A stretch of DNA of 64,000 bases from JBDSKH01 sp035495435 (lineage in GTDB: Bacteria > Actinomycetota > Actinomycetes > Actinomycetales > Microbacteriaceae): the NCBI GenBank assembly GCA_035495435.1, contig DATJFV010000054.1, positions 1 to 64,000 on the forward strand. The letters run 5' to 3'. Positions 31,673 to 39,861 of the stretch are shown one piece after another (within the stretch, counting starts at the first letter, position 1; each line of letters begins with the position of its first letter). The position numbers and the translations under genes are program-made. The notes under the pieces are model-generated. The model saw only the letters and a program-made list of their open reading frames with translations, was not told where the DNA came from and ran no database searches.

Positions 31673-33562
31673 CTAGGCCTCGACTCGCCCGCGGCGGACC
31701 GCGCGCATGGCGAACATGACCAGGCCGGCGACCACGAGCATGTCAGCCGCGATGAGCAGCCCCGTGGGGGACTGACCCGTCATGGCGAGCGTGTCGGTGT
31801 CGCAGACAGAGGGCTTCTTGAAGTCGATCGTCCAGCTGGTCTGCTGACCGACGTCGAAGCCCCAGGCGGGCGCGTTGGGCGCCGCCGTGATCGTGATGGT
31901 GCGGGTGCCCGAGACCGTGTACTTGCCCTGGGAGACCTGCGAGCCGTTGACCGTCCAGATGACCGCGTTTGCGTCGTTCTGGTCGTTGCTCAGGGTGTAC
32001 GACCCGTTCGAGAAGCACCCGATCTGGCTCGAGGTCACCGCGGGCGTGACGATGCCCTCGGTCGGCAGGCAGAAGCCCGGCGCGATGTCGACCGGCCACG
32101 ATGTGACCGCACCGTCCTTGATCGTGTACTTCGTCGGGTCGTCCGGCGCTGCCGTGACCGTGTGGGCTCCGGGGGTGACCGTGATCGGCACGCCGGCCGC
32201 CTGCGGCACTCCGTCGATGAAGTACTGGATGTGGGCCACCGGGGTCAGGGTGATGGTGCCGTCGACCAGCACCGGGTTCTGCACGTCGCTGTCGTCGCAA
32301 TACTGATCGATGCCGGCAGGCTCGATCGGGGTGAGCTCGCCCTTGCAGTCGCCGGGGTTGGCGAACGTGTAGGAGAACTGCGTGAACGTCACCTGGTACT
32401 TGGTGGCGTCGTCGGCCACGGCGGTGACCACGATCGCGTCGCCGGGTTGCACCGGGAAGGTCTGGTCGCCGGTGAGCACCACGTCGGTGAAGCCGCCGCC
32501 GTTGACACTGACCTGGTAGACCACGTGCTCGGTGTAGTACAGCGTGTAGCTCTGCTGCGGCACGACGCCGGGGTGGTTCACCACGTCGCAGGTGCCGGTG
32601 GTCACCGCGGGGGCCTTCGGCTTCTTCTCGACCAGGCACTGATCGGCCGGGTTGATGTCGAAGTCCCAGATCTTGGTGCCGCCCTTGAGCGTGTAGTAGT
32701 TGGCCGTGTCACCGCGCGCGATGATCTCGATCGCGGTCACGCCATCCGGGATGTCGTAGGTGCCCGCAGGGGTCACGGTCTCGGTGCCGTTGATCTTGAC
32801 CGAGTAGATGACGCCCGTGGTGGCGGGAATCGTGTAGGTGGGCAGCTTGTGCGTGCCCGGGCCGGTGCAGACCGACTGCGCGACGTCGGGGGTCACCGGG
32901 TCGACCTCGACCGTGCAGGCGTCCGTCGGGGCCGCGAAGGTGAAGCTCCACGTGGAGGTGCCCGAGAGCTTGTACTTCGGGTCGGTCACGCCGGCGACGA
33001 TGTTCACCGTGCTGCCGTTGGTCGCCGGGTAGGTGCCGGCGGGCTTCTCGACCCCGTCGACCGTGTACTTCACCCCGGTCACTGCGTCGAGCGTGTAGGT
33101 CGGATCCGTGTAGTGGTTCGGGCCGTCGCAGACCGACGGATGCGGGGTCGCGTTCGCCGTCACGGTCAGACACCCGGTCGGGAAGGAGTCCTTGCCGAAC
33201 CATCCGCTGTTCGACGTGTACACGTCGTCGCTGGTGGTCGAGGTGTTGCCGTCCCAGAAGCCGGTCAGGTCGAGCTCGAGGTTCTGCGGGGTCGAGACGT
33301 ACTGGATGAAGTGCTTGGTCTCGCTGAAGCCGAAGCTGGTGCCCACGGGCACAACCGCGGTGTTGCTCGACGCCGTGATGACCTCGGTCTTGTTCGACTC
33401 GGAGTTGGTGACCGCCCAGTCCACCTTGTAGCTGCCGTCTGTGGCGCAGGTGACTGTCGGGTTGATGGTGTTGTGGTGCGCGCTGGCCGGTGAGGCCACG
33501 AGGGCGACCACGCCCAGGGAGAGGACGGCGGTGATGGCGCCGGCGAGGAACTTCTTCAACAT
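31673..33562 (-). CDS. Large Cys-paired surface protein with LAMTG sorting signal
   Basis: 629 residues from the ATG at 33560-33562, preceded by AAGGAC at 9 nt; the long frame upstream is rejected because it lacks protein character. A signal peptide (MLKKFLAGAITAVLSLGVVA) ends at SPASA. The mature protein has about six domains of roughly 80-95 residues, each with Thr/Val-rich strands and Cys near its boundaries (for example SVCDGPNHYTDPTYTLDAVT and SVCTGPGTHKLPTYTIPATT). It ends with a membrane-proximal domain (CFSNGSYTLSND) homologous to that of the neighbouring surface protein, then CDTDTLAMTG, a transmembrane helix and RRGRVEA. It is probably a class E sortase substrate. Function unknown. 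Confidence 0.8.
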   Translation of the reverse strand: MLKKFLAGAITAVLSLGVVALVASPASAHHNTINPTVTCATDGSYKVDWAVTNSESNKTEVITASSNTAVVPVGTSFGFSETKHFIQYVSTPQNLELDLTGFWDGNTSTTSDDVYTSNSGWFGKDSFPTGCLTVTANATPHPSVCDGPNHYTDPTYTLDAVTGVKYTVDGVEKPAGTYPATNGSTVNIVAGVTDPKYKLSGTSTWSFTFAAPTDACTVEVDPVTPDVAQSVCTGPGTHKLPTYTIPATTGVIYSVKINGTETVTPAGTYDIPDGVTAIEIIARGDTANYYTLKGGTKIWDFDINPADQCLVEKKPKAPAVTTGTCDVVNHPGVVPQQSYTLYYTEHVVYQVSVNGGGFTDVVLTGDQTFPVQPGDAIVVTAVADDATKYQVTFTQFSYTFANPGDCKGELTPIEPAGIDQYCDDSDVQNPVLVDGTITLTPVAHIQYFIDGVPQAAGVPITVTPGAHTVTAAPDDPTKYTIKDGAVTSWPVDIAPGFCLPTEGIVTPAVTSSQIGCFSNGSYTLSNDQNDANAVIWTVNGSQVSQGKYTVSGTRTITITAAPNAPAWGFDVGQQTSWTIDFKKPSVCDTDTLAMTGQSPTGLLIAADMLVVAGLVMFAMRAVRRGRVEA

Positions 33563-33915
33563 GCTCGGGATGTCCTTGCTGAGAGGAGGCCCGCGCGGGG
33601 GCGCGGGTGATGCATGGGGTCGCGACATCCGCGCGCGAGCGCGCGCGGGCGCATCCGGAGTGGACCGGTCGGGGAACGGGACGCGACTCGGGGAAGTCGC
33701 GGAGGTGGGGAGTGTGGGGGGTTCGGGAGAGGGAGAGGGGGGTCGGGCTCCTTGGGGGGTGACAGTCCGTGGGGGGAGCGGATACGCGATTCGGGAGCGC
33801 ATCCGCGCGGACAGCAGCGACGGTACCACGTCCCCCAAAGTGCCGACACCCGTTCGGGGGTCACCCGTGGGGAAGGGAGCGGGTGAAGGGGCGGGTTAAG
33901 GCAGCCTGTGGGTGG
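33563..33915. other. 353-bp non-coding region upstream of the second surface-protein gene
   Basis: It has an alternating purine-pyrimidine tract (33631-33648, CGCGCGCGAGCGCGCGCG core), long G-runs on the plus strand, the word GTCCCCCAAAG at 33830-33840 shared with the other surface-gene region, and the imperfect hairpin GACACCCGTTCGGGGGTC at 33845-33862. No coding sequence or RNA gene is recognisable. Confidence 0.65.
33830..33862. promoter_or_regulatory. Shared GTCCCCCAAAG word and adjacent hairpin
   Basis: GTCCCCCAAAG (33830-33840) is the same 11-mer found in the palindrome at 31528-31545. It is followed by GACACCCGTTCGGGGGTC (33845-33862), whose 7-bp arms pair with one mismatch. The pair lies about 270-300 bp upstream of the surface-protein ATG, similar to the distance in the sister gene. 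Confidence 0.4.
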
Positions 33916-34851
33916 TCAGTGCACGTACTCGAGCAGGTCGAAGCCGACCGTGCGCATCGCGTCGAGCACGCGCAGTCGCGCGGCGATCCCGCTGTCGTTG
34001 AACTGCACCGACACCGCGTAGGCGACGCCGGCGCGCGGCCCGCGCAGTACGCCCGCCTCGGCGCGCACCCCGGCATCCGTGCCCGTCTTGTTAACCAGCA
34101 GCAGGCCGTGGTCGCTGCCGCGATGCGACAGCGGGTCGAGCCCGAACGCGCTGGCGACCATCGAGAGGTCGGCGTTCAACGACAACCAGCCCAGCACTCG
34201 GGACGAGGTGAGGTTGTCCACGATGTCGCCGCGTGCGAGGCCGGCGAACAGCCACATCAGTTCGGCCGTCGACCCGACCGACAGCTGCGGGGCGTCGTCG
34301 GGGCCGCGCGAGTCGCGGACCAGGTCGAGGAGTGCGGTGCGCAGCAGTCCGAGCGACTCGGTGCGTTCGCGCACCGCATGCAGGCCGACCTGACGCAGCA
34401 GCACGTTGGTGGCCAGGTTGTCCGAGGTGGCGCCGACCAGCGACGCGAGGTCGGCGATCGGCAGCGAGGGCGCCTGCAGGTGCTGCCAGACGCCCGAGTC
34501 GCCCACGGCATCCCGTGGCGTCTTGTCGAGGATGCCGTAAGCGTCGGCATCGCGCTCGGTGAGCCGCGCCGACACCTCGATGAGCAGCAGGATCTTGCCG
34601 ATCGAGGCGGTGGGCAGCACGATGCGCTCATCGATGGCGACCAGCACCCGGCCGCTGTCGAGATCCATCACCGACGCCGACACCTGCGCGCCCTCATACG
34701 CCAGGTCGCCGAGCGCCGTGAACGTGTTCGAGAAGCTGTCCGCCCGCAGGCCGCGGTGCTGCGGCTCGCGTGGCGTTCGCACGCGCGAGCTGCGTTCGCG
34801 GATGGGGGCGATCTCTACCAAATGGTGACCCTGTCCTCCGGATCGAGCCAC
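33916..34851 (-). CDS. Class A beta-lactamase-fold serine hydrolase
   Basis: 311 residues with the penicillin-recognising active site: Ser83-x-x-Lys86 in TASIGK, SDN at 143-145 and KTG at 255-257. No ExxLN (Glu166-type) motif is visible, and there is no signal peptide, so a true secreted beta-lactamase is unlikely. The start is uncertain: GTG 34849-34851 overlaps the M13 peptidase gene by 37 nt, while TTG at 34819-34821, 12 nt after TCCTCC (GGAGGA on this strand), would give 301 residues and still overlap slightly. Co-transcription with the peptidase gene is likely. Substrate unknown. Confidence 0.78.
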   Translation of the reverse strand: MARSGGQGHHLVEIAPIRERSSRVRTPREPQHRGLRADSFSNTFTALGDLAYEGAQVSASVMDLDSGRVLVAIDERIVLPTASIGKILLLIEVSARLTERDADAYGILDKTPRDAVGDSGVWQHLQAPSLPIADLASLVGATSDNLATNVLLRQVGLHAVRERTESLGLLRTALLDLVRDSRGPDDAPQLSVGSTAELMWLFAGLARGDIVDNLTSSRVLGWLSLNADLSMVASAFGLDPLSHRGSDHGLLLVNKTGTDAGVRAEAGVLRGPRAGVAYAVSVQFNDSGIAARLRVLDAMRTVGFDLLEYVH

Positions 34852-36800
34852 AGCTTGTCGCTCGAGGTCACATCGAAAGTCGAGTAGAACACGTCGATGT
34901 TACGGACGATCTGGTTGCAGCGGAACTCGTTCGGCGAATGCGGGTCGATCGAGAGCAGCCGCTGGGCCTCCTCGTCACGCAGCTTGATCTGCCAGGCCTG
35001 GGCCCAGCTGAGGAAGAAGCGCTCGGCACCGGTCAGCCCGTCGATCACCGGCGGCTCGGCCCCCTTCAGCGAAAGGAGGTAGGCCTTCCACGCGATGCCG
35101 AGGCCGCCCAGGTCGCCGATGTTCTCGCCGATCGTCAAGTCGCCCTTGACGTGGTGGCCGGGCAGCTGCGCCGGCTCGAGCGCGTCGTACTGGGCGATGA
35201 GCGACGCCGTGCGCGCCTCGAACGCGGCCCGGTCCTCGGCGGTCCACCAGTCGGTGAGCCGGCCGTCGCCGTCGTACTGCGAGCCCTGGTCGTCGAACCC
35301 GTGCCCGATCTCGTGCCCGATCACCGCGCCGATCGCGCCGTAGTTGGCCGCGGCATCCCGCCCCTCATCGAAGAACGGATCCTGAAGGATCGCGGCCGGG
35401 AACACGATCTCGTTGAAGCCGGGGTTGTAGTAGGCGTTGATCGTCTGCGGCGTCATGAACCACTCGTCGCGGTCGATGGGCTTGCCGATCTTGCCCAGCT
35501 CGCGCTGGAACTCGAACTCGGTGGTCGCCCGCACGTTCGCCAACAGGTCATCGGGCACGATCTGCAGCGCCGAGTAGTCGCGCCAGCGCACCGGATAGCC
35601 GATTTTCGGGGTGAACTTCGACAGCTTGTCGAGCGCGCGCTCCCGGGTGGCGGGCGTCATCCACTCCAGCGTCTCGATCGACTGCCGGTAGGCGGCGACC
35701 AGGTTCGCCACCAGCTCATCCATCGCGGTCTTGGCCGCGGGGCTGAAGTGCCGCTCGACGTAGATGCGACCCACGGCCTCACCCATGGCGCCCTCGACGA
35801 TCGAGACGCCGCGCTTCCAGCGGGCACGCAGCTCGGGGGTGCCGGTGAGCACCTTGCCGTAGAAGTCGAAGTTGGCGTTCACCACCTCGGCGTGCAGGTA
35901 CGGCGCCGAGGCGCGGATGACCTGCCAGGCCAGCCAGTCCTTCCACGAGTCGAGGCTGTCGTCGGTCAGGAGAGCCGCCAGCCCCTCGACGAAGCTCGGC
36001 TCGCGCAGGACCACCTCAGCGAACGATCCGGCCGGCACGTCGAGCGCGCCCAGCCAGGTGTCGAGCAGCTCTCCGCCGGCGAGCGCCGCGACCTCGGTCC
36101 ACGGCATCGGGTTGTAGGTGGCCTGGCTGTCGCGGGTGCGCACGTTGTCCCAGTGGTGGGATGCGATGGCCGCCTCGAGCTCGAACACCCGCTGCGCGCG
36201 CGTGGCGGCGTCATCGAGCCCGGCCATGCCCAGCATCCGCTCGAGGTGCGCGCGGTAGGCGGTGCGGATCTTCTCGAACTTCTCGTCGCGGAAGTACGAC
36301 TCGTCGGGCAGGCCGATGCCGCCCTGCTCCAGGAACACCAGGTAGCGCTCGGGGTCGCCGGGGTCGTTGTCGACGAACGCCTGCAGGAATCCGCCCGCGC
36401 CGAGCCGCTCGAGCCGGCCGAGTTCGCGCAGCAGCGCCGGAATCGAGTCGACGGCCGCGATCGCTTCGAAGTCGGGCGCCAGCGGCGACCAGCCCCGCTC
36501 CTCGATGCGCGCCTCGTCCATGAAGCTTCCGTACAGGTCGCCGACCTTCGCCTCCTCGGTGCCGGCTGCGGCATCCTGCGCCTCTTCGATGATCTCGCGC
36601 ACGGCTTGCTCGGCCTCCTCGGCCAGCACGTAGAACGAGCCGTACCGGGCCTTGTCGCTGGGAATCTCGGTACGCGCGATCCACTTTCCGTTGACGTGCC
36701 GGAACAGGTCGTCCTGGGGGCGGATGGCGGGGTCGAGCTCGTCGAGCCGGATGCCGGAGCTGAGGGGGGCGGACGGTTCGGTTTGCGTGCTCGATGCCAT
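34815..36800 (-). CDS. M13 family zinc metallopeptidase (PepO/neprilysin-like)
   Basis: A 661-residue oligopeptidase. The zinc site is H496-E-I-G-H500 in VIGHEIGHGFDDQGSQYDG, with Glu559 in GENIGDLGG as third ligand. NAYYNPGFNEIVFPAAIL is the substrate-binding NAY block, and RCNQIVRNIDVFY near the C-terminus is also typical. No signal peptide or membrane helix is seen, so the enzyme is probably cytoplasmic, as in other bacterial PepO-like proteins. The start is ATG at 36798-36800, 6 nt after a TAGGCT box. It is co-directional and overlapping with the serine hydrolase and divergent from an epimerase-like gene. Confidence 0.93.
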   Translation of the reverse strand: MASSTQTEPSAPLSSGIRLDELDPAIRPQDDLFRHVNGKWIARTEIPSDKARYGSFYVLAEEAEQAVREIIEEAQDAAAGTEEAKVGDLYGSFMDEARIEERGWSPLAPDFEAIAAVDSIPALLRELGRLERLGAGGFLQAFVDNDPGDPERYLVFLEQGGIGLPDESYFRDEKFEKIRTAYRAHLERMLGMAGLDDAATRAQRVFELEAAIASHHWDNVRTRDSQATYNPMPWTEVAALAGGELLDTWLGALDVPAGSFAEVVLREPSFVEGLAALLTDDSLDSWKDWLAWQVIRASAPYLHAEVVNANFDFYGKVLTGTPELRARWKRGVSIVEGAMGEAVGRIYVERHFSPAAKTAMDELVANLVAAYRQSIETLEWMTPATRERALDKLSKFTPKIGYPVRWRDYSALQIVPDDLLANVRATTEFEFQRELGKIGKPIDRDEWFMTPQTINAYYNPGFNEIVFPAAILQDPFFDEGRDAAANYGAIGAVIGHEIGHGFDDQGSQYDGDGRLTDWWTAEDRAAFEARTASLIAQYDALEPAQLPGHHVKGDLTIGENIGDLGGLGIAWKAYLLSLKGAEPPVIDGLTGAERFFLSWAQAWQIKLRDEEAQRLLSIDPHSPNEFRCNQIVRNIDVFYSTFDVTSSDKLWLDPEDRVTIW

Positions 36801-36806
36801 GGTGGA

Positions 36807-36812
36807 AGCCTA
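36807..36812 (-). promoter_or_regulatory. -10 box TAGGCT of the M13 peptidase gene
   Basis: TAGGCT on the minus strand, 6 nt before the ATG: leaderless type. The whole divergent gap is 17 bp. Confidence 0.45.
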
Positions 36813-36817
36813 CGAGC

Positions 36818-37804
36818 ATGTCTGCTCTGCGGGTCCTGATCGTCGGCGGCAACGGTGTGATCAGCGGCTCGTGCAGCCGACTGGCCGTGGAACGGGGCAT
36901 GTCGGTCACGCTGCTGAACCGCGGCACCGACACCCGGCGGCCGCCGATCGAGGGCGTCGAGACGGTGATCGGCGATGCCGGCGACCCGGCGTCGATCCGG
37001 GCGGCGCTGGGGACGCGCGAGTTCGATGTGGTCGCCAACTTCCGCGCCTTCGTGCCGGCGCAGGTCGAGGCCGACATCGAGCTGTACGCCGGGCGCACCG
37101 GTCAGTACCTGTTCATCTCGTCGGCGTCGGCGTATCAGAAGCCGATCGCGCACCTGCCGATCACCGAGTCGACGCCGTTGCACAACCCGTTCTGGCAGTA
37201 CTCGCGCGACAAGATCGCGTGCGAGGACGTGCTGGTGCGGGCCTACCGCGATTCCGGTTTCCCGATGACGATCGTGCGCCCGTCGCACACCTACGACCCG
37301 ACGCTGATCCCGCTGGACGGCGGCTGGACGACACTCGCCCGCATCCGCGACGGTCGCCCGGTGGTCGTGCACGGCGACGGCACGTCGCTGTGGACCCTGA
37401 CCCACGCCCGCGATTTCGCACGCGCCTTCGTCGGCCTGTTCGGCAACCCGCACGCGCTCGGGACGGCGGTGCACATCACCTCGGACGAGTCGCTCACCTG
37501 GAACGCGATCGCGGGCCTCTTCGGCCGCGCGCTCGGGGTCGAGCCGCGCATCGTGCACGTGGCGAGCGACGCGATCGCTCGTGAGCTGCCGGCGGTCGGT
37601 GACGGGCTGCTGGGCGACAAGGCCCACTCGGTGCTGTTCGACACCACCAAGATCAAGCGCCTGGTGCCCGGATGGGTGGCGACGACACCGTTCGCCGAGG
37701 GCGCCCGCGAGATCGTGGACTGGTATCTCGCCGACCCGTCCCGGCAGGTGGTCGACGCCGAGCGGGACGCGGCCTACGACCGGCTGGTCGCCGCGCACGG
37801 TTAG
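36818..37804 (+). CDS. NAD-dependent epimerase/dehydratase (extended SDR) family protein
   Basis: 328 residues with a Rossmann start (VLIVGGNGVISGSCSRLAVE). The active-site-like region is ISSASAYQKPIAHLPITEST, and YSRDKIACEDVL carries the Tyr-x-x-x-Lys-type pattern (Tyr, then Lys four residues later). It resembles the mRNA-binding/epimerase-type extended SDRs often annotated as NAD-dependent epimerases. ATG 36818 is chosen because the earlier in-frame start would overlap the M13 start. Its stop overlaps the convergent GbsR gene. The nucleotide-sugar or other substrate is unknown. Confidence 0.82.
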   Translation: MSALRVLIVGGNGVISGSCSRLAVERGMSVTLLNRGTDTRRPPIEGVETVIGDAGDPASIRAALGTREFDVVANFRAFVPAQVEADIELYAGRTGQYLFISSASAYQKPIAHLPITESTPLHNPFWQYSRDKIACEDVLVRAYRDSGFPMTIVRPSHTYDPTLIPLDGGWTTLARIRDGRPVVVHGDGTSLWTLTHARDFARAFVGLFGNPHALGTAVHITSDESLTWNAIAGLFGRALGVEPRIVHVASDAIARELPAVGDGLLGDKAHSVLFDTTKIKRLVPGWVATTPFAEGAREIVDWYLADPSRQVVDAERDAAYDRLVAAHG

Positions 37805-38259
37805 GGTGCGCGCTCGGCCTTCCACTCCTCGAGCAGGCCGGGCAGCCGCCGGCGCATGAAGGCGAAGAAGTCCGCGGTCTCGCGGATGCGATCCAGTGCC
37901 GGCGACTCCGGCAGCCCCTCCACGGGCGCCCGCATCGCGTCCTCGATGCGCTGGTAGATGTCACCCCGCGTGAACGAACCGGCGTACCAGGGACTGTCGC
38001 CGAGGGAGTACTCGTGCTTGCGGGTGCCGGGGATCGTGGTGCTGCGCACGAATCCGACGACGCCGAGGTACTTCACCGCGCCCGAGATCGCGGCGGGGCT
38101 GGCCTGCAGCCGGGAAGCGAGCTCCTCGGCGGTGGCCTTCCCGTCCGGCGTCGCCGTCAGCGCCATGAGCACGCGTGCCGGCATCCGGGGGAAGCCCTGG
38201 GCGGCGAGCTCGCTCGCAGCGCGCTCGACGAACGCGGCGAACGGGTCGGCGGAGGTCAC
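37801..38259 (-). CDS. GbsR/MarR-type transcriptional regulator
   Basis: 152 residues. The winged helix spans about residues 25-85 (FPRMPARVLMALTATPDGKA, TAEELASRLQASPAAISGAV), with KYLGVVGFVRSTTIPGTRKH as wing, in the style of GbsR-like MarR relatives. GTG at 38257-38259 overlaps the ABC permease stop by 4 nt. As last gene of an exporter operon it probably represses that operon by binding TTCACAA-GT-TTGTGAA upstream of the ATPase gene. The frame continues far upstream in antisense to the permease, which is an artefact. Confidence 0.82.
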   Translation of the reverse strand: MTSADPFAAFVERAASELAAQGFPRMPARVLMALTATPDGKATAEELASRLQASPAAISGAVKYLGVVGFVRSTTIPGTRKHEYSLGDSPWYAGSFTRGDIYQRIEDAMRAPVEGLPESPALDRIRETADFFAFMRRRLPGLLEEWKAERAP

Positions 38260-39860
38260 GTGGTCAAGTCTCGCCGACGGAAGCCGACCACGGCGAGCAC
38301 GGCGGCAGCGACCGCGACCCCGCCGACCACGATGGTGGGAAACCAGTCGTCGGCCGGCAGCGCCGGCACGTTCGCGATCGGACTGATCGCCTGCACCACC
38401 CGCTCGTCGACGCCCATCAATCCGCCGAACATGCCGATGCCGGCGAGCAGCCCGTAGATCCCCCAGCCGAGGCCGATCGCCGCCTGCGGAACAACCGCCA
38501 CCACCAGCGCCACGATCGCCCCGAACGACACGGCCGCCGGAATCGCCACCACGGCCGACCCGAGCGACAACCAGGCGTTGTCGCTGTCGCCGAGCACCCC
38601 GAACGACAGCGCCGCCGCCGCACCCGTGGCCAGCAGCACGGCCGCGGCGGTCAGTGCGGCCACGAGCAGGAACGCACCGAGCCAGCGGGCGCGTGACAGC
38701 GGCGCAGCGAGCACCGCCTCGAGGTGCCCGGCGGTTTCCTCCTCGCGCATCCGCAGCATCGCCTGGACCCCGGCGGCTCCCGCCACCGCGGCGATCATCA
38801 CGAACACCGCGATCAGCAGCGCCCGTCCGATCTCTCGGGAGTCGGTGTGCCCGAGACTGGCGAGAATCGCCTGAATCTGAGGGTTGGCGATCTGCGGATC
38901 GGCGACCGCCGAGACGAGTGATCCGAGCGCGAGGCCGAGCAGCGCGGAGCCGCCCGCCCAGGCAACCAGCGCAGGCCACTGCAGTCGCCACGCGAGAGCC
39001 ACCGGATTCCCGAACCCGGCGCGGGCGCGCTCGCGGCCGGACCGCTCGGGCACGAGACCTTCTCCGAGCTCGCGCCGCGCGTGGATCAGAAGCGCCGCCG
39101 TCACCGACACCAGCGCGAGCGCCATGAGCGCCGCGACCGGCCACCACCGATCGGCGGTGAAGGCCAGCGTTTGCTGACCCCAGCCGATCGGGCTCAGCGC
39201 GCTGGGCCAGGCCGGATCGAGCGTCAGAGCGGTGACATCCGCCCGGCCCAGGGCATCACCGGCGGCACGGAACGCGTACGCCCCGAGCACGAGCACCACC
39301 CCCACGCCGTTCGCACCGCGCGAGGTGATGGTCAGCTCGCCCGCGATCATCGTGAGGCCGAGGAACGCCAGGCCGGTGACGGCGAGGGCCGCCGCGCTCA
39401 GCGCACTGCCCCCGAGGTCGAGGCCGGCAGAGGCGTACCCGCCCACTGCGAGCACGGCGAAGAGCGCGTTGGCGACGACGGCCAGCACGAGCGTCGCGGC
39501 CGTCGGCGCGAGGCGCGAGACGGGCGCCGCCAGCACCAGTTCGCGGCGCCCGCGTTCCTCGTCGCCGCGACCGTGGCGGGTGGCGAGGAACACATTCATC
39601 AGCCCGATCGTGACGGCGAGGAAGGCGAACGACTGGAAGTGCACCGCCGACCCCAGGGAGTCGCCATTCGGGATGCCGCGGAGGGCCAGCAGGGCCGGCG
39701 TCGCGAGCGCAACCGCAAGGATGCCGGCGCGGTCGGTGACGTCGCCGTACTCCGAGCCGACGGCGGTGGCGGCGGTGGTGAGCAGCAGCACCGTCCCGAG
39801 GATCCAGATCGGCAGCGTGATCCGGTCGCGCCGGGCCTGCTGCAGCAGGATGCGCACCAT
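38256..39860 (-). CDS. ABC-2 type exporter permease
   Basis: 534 residues with about 12 hydrophobic helices in two similar halves, typical of the long permeases annotated as multidrug or polyketide-antibiotic ABC exporters in actinobacteria. MRMREEETAGHLEAVLAAPLSRARWL in the second half has a counterpart in the first (RGDEERGRRELVLAAPVSRL). The ATG at 39858-39860 is separated by one base from the stop of the ATPase gene. It works with the ATPase and is regulated with the GbsR-like gene. The exported compound is unknown; antibiotics or lipids are possible. Confidence 0.85.
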   Translation of the reverse strand: MVRILLQQARRDRITLPIWILGTVLLLTTAATAVGSEYGDVTDRAGILAVALATPALLALRGIPNGDSLGSAVHFQSFAFLAVTIGLMNVFLATRHGRGDEERGRRELVLAAPVSRLAPTAATLVLAVVANALFAVLAVGGYASAGLDLGGSALSAAALAVTGLAFLGLTMIAGELTITSRGANGVGVVLVLGAYAFRAAGDALGRADVTALTLDPAWPSALSPIGWGQQTLAFTADRWWPVAALMALALVSVTAALLIHARRELGEGLVPERSGRERARAGFGNPVALAWRLQWPALVAWAGGSALLGLALGSLVSAVADPQIANPQIQAILASLGHTDSREIGRALLIAVFVMIAAVAGAAGVQAMLRMREEETAGHLEAVLAAPLSRARWLGAFLLVAALTAAAVLLATGAAAALSFGVLGDSDNAWLSLGSAVVAIPAAVSFGAIVALVVAVVPQAAIGLGWGIYGLLAGIGMFGGLMGVDERVVQAISPIANVPALPADDWFPTIVVGGVAVAAAVLAVVGFRRRDLTT

Positions 39861-39861
39861 G

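Noticed and set aside
31326..31676. Plus-strand frames over the region between the surface genes
   Set aside because: Gly/Arg-rich translation crossing a terminator hairpin and palindromes; better explained as non-coding.
33563..33838. N-terminal extension of the second surface protein
   Set aside because: Pro/Arg-rich, no ribosome binding site, and it would bury the signal peptide that starts at the ATG at 33560-33562.
33916..34851. True beta-lactamase resistance gene
   Set aside because: SxxK, SDN and KTG are present, but there is no signal peptide and no ExxLN motif, so resistance cannot be claimed.
35966..37825. 619-codon minus-strand frame spanning the epimerase and part of the M13 gene
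   Set aside because: It crosses two well-supported genes in other frames and has no family signal.
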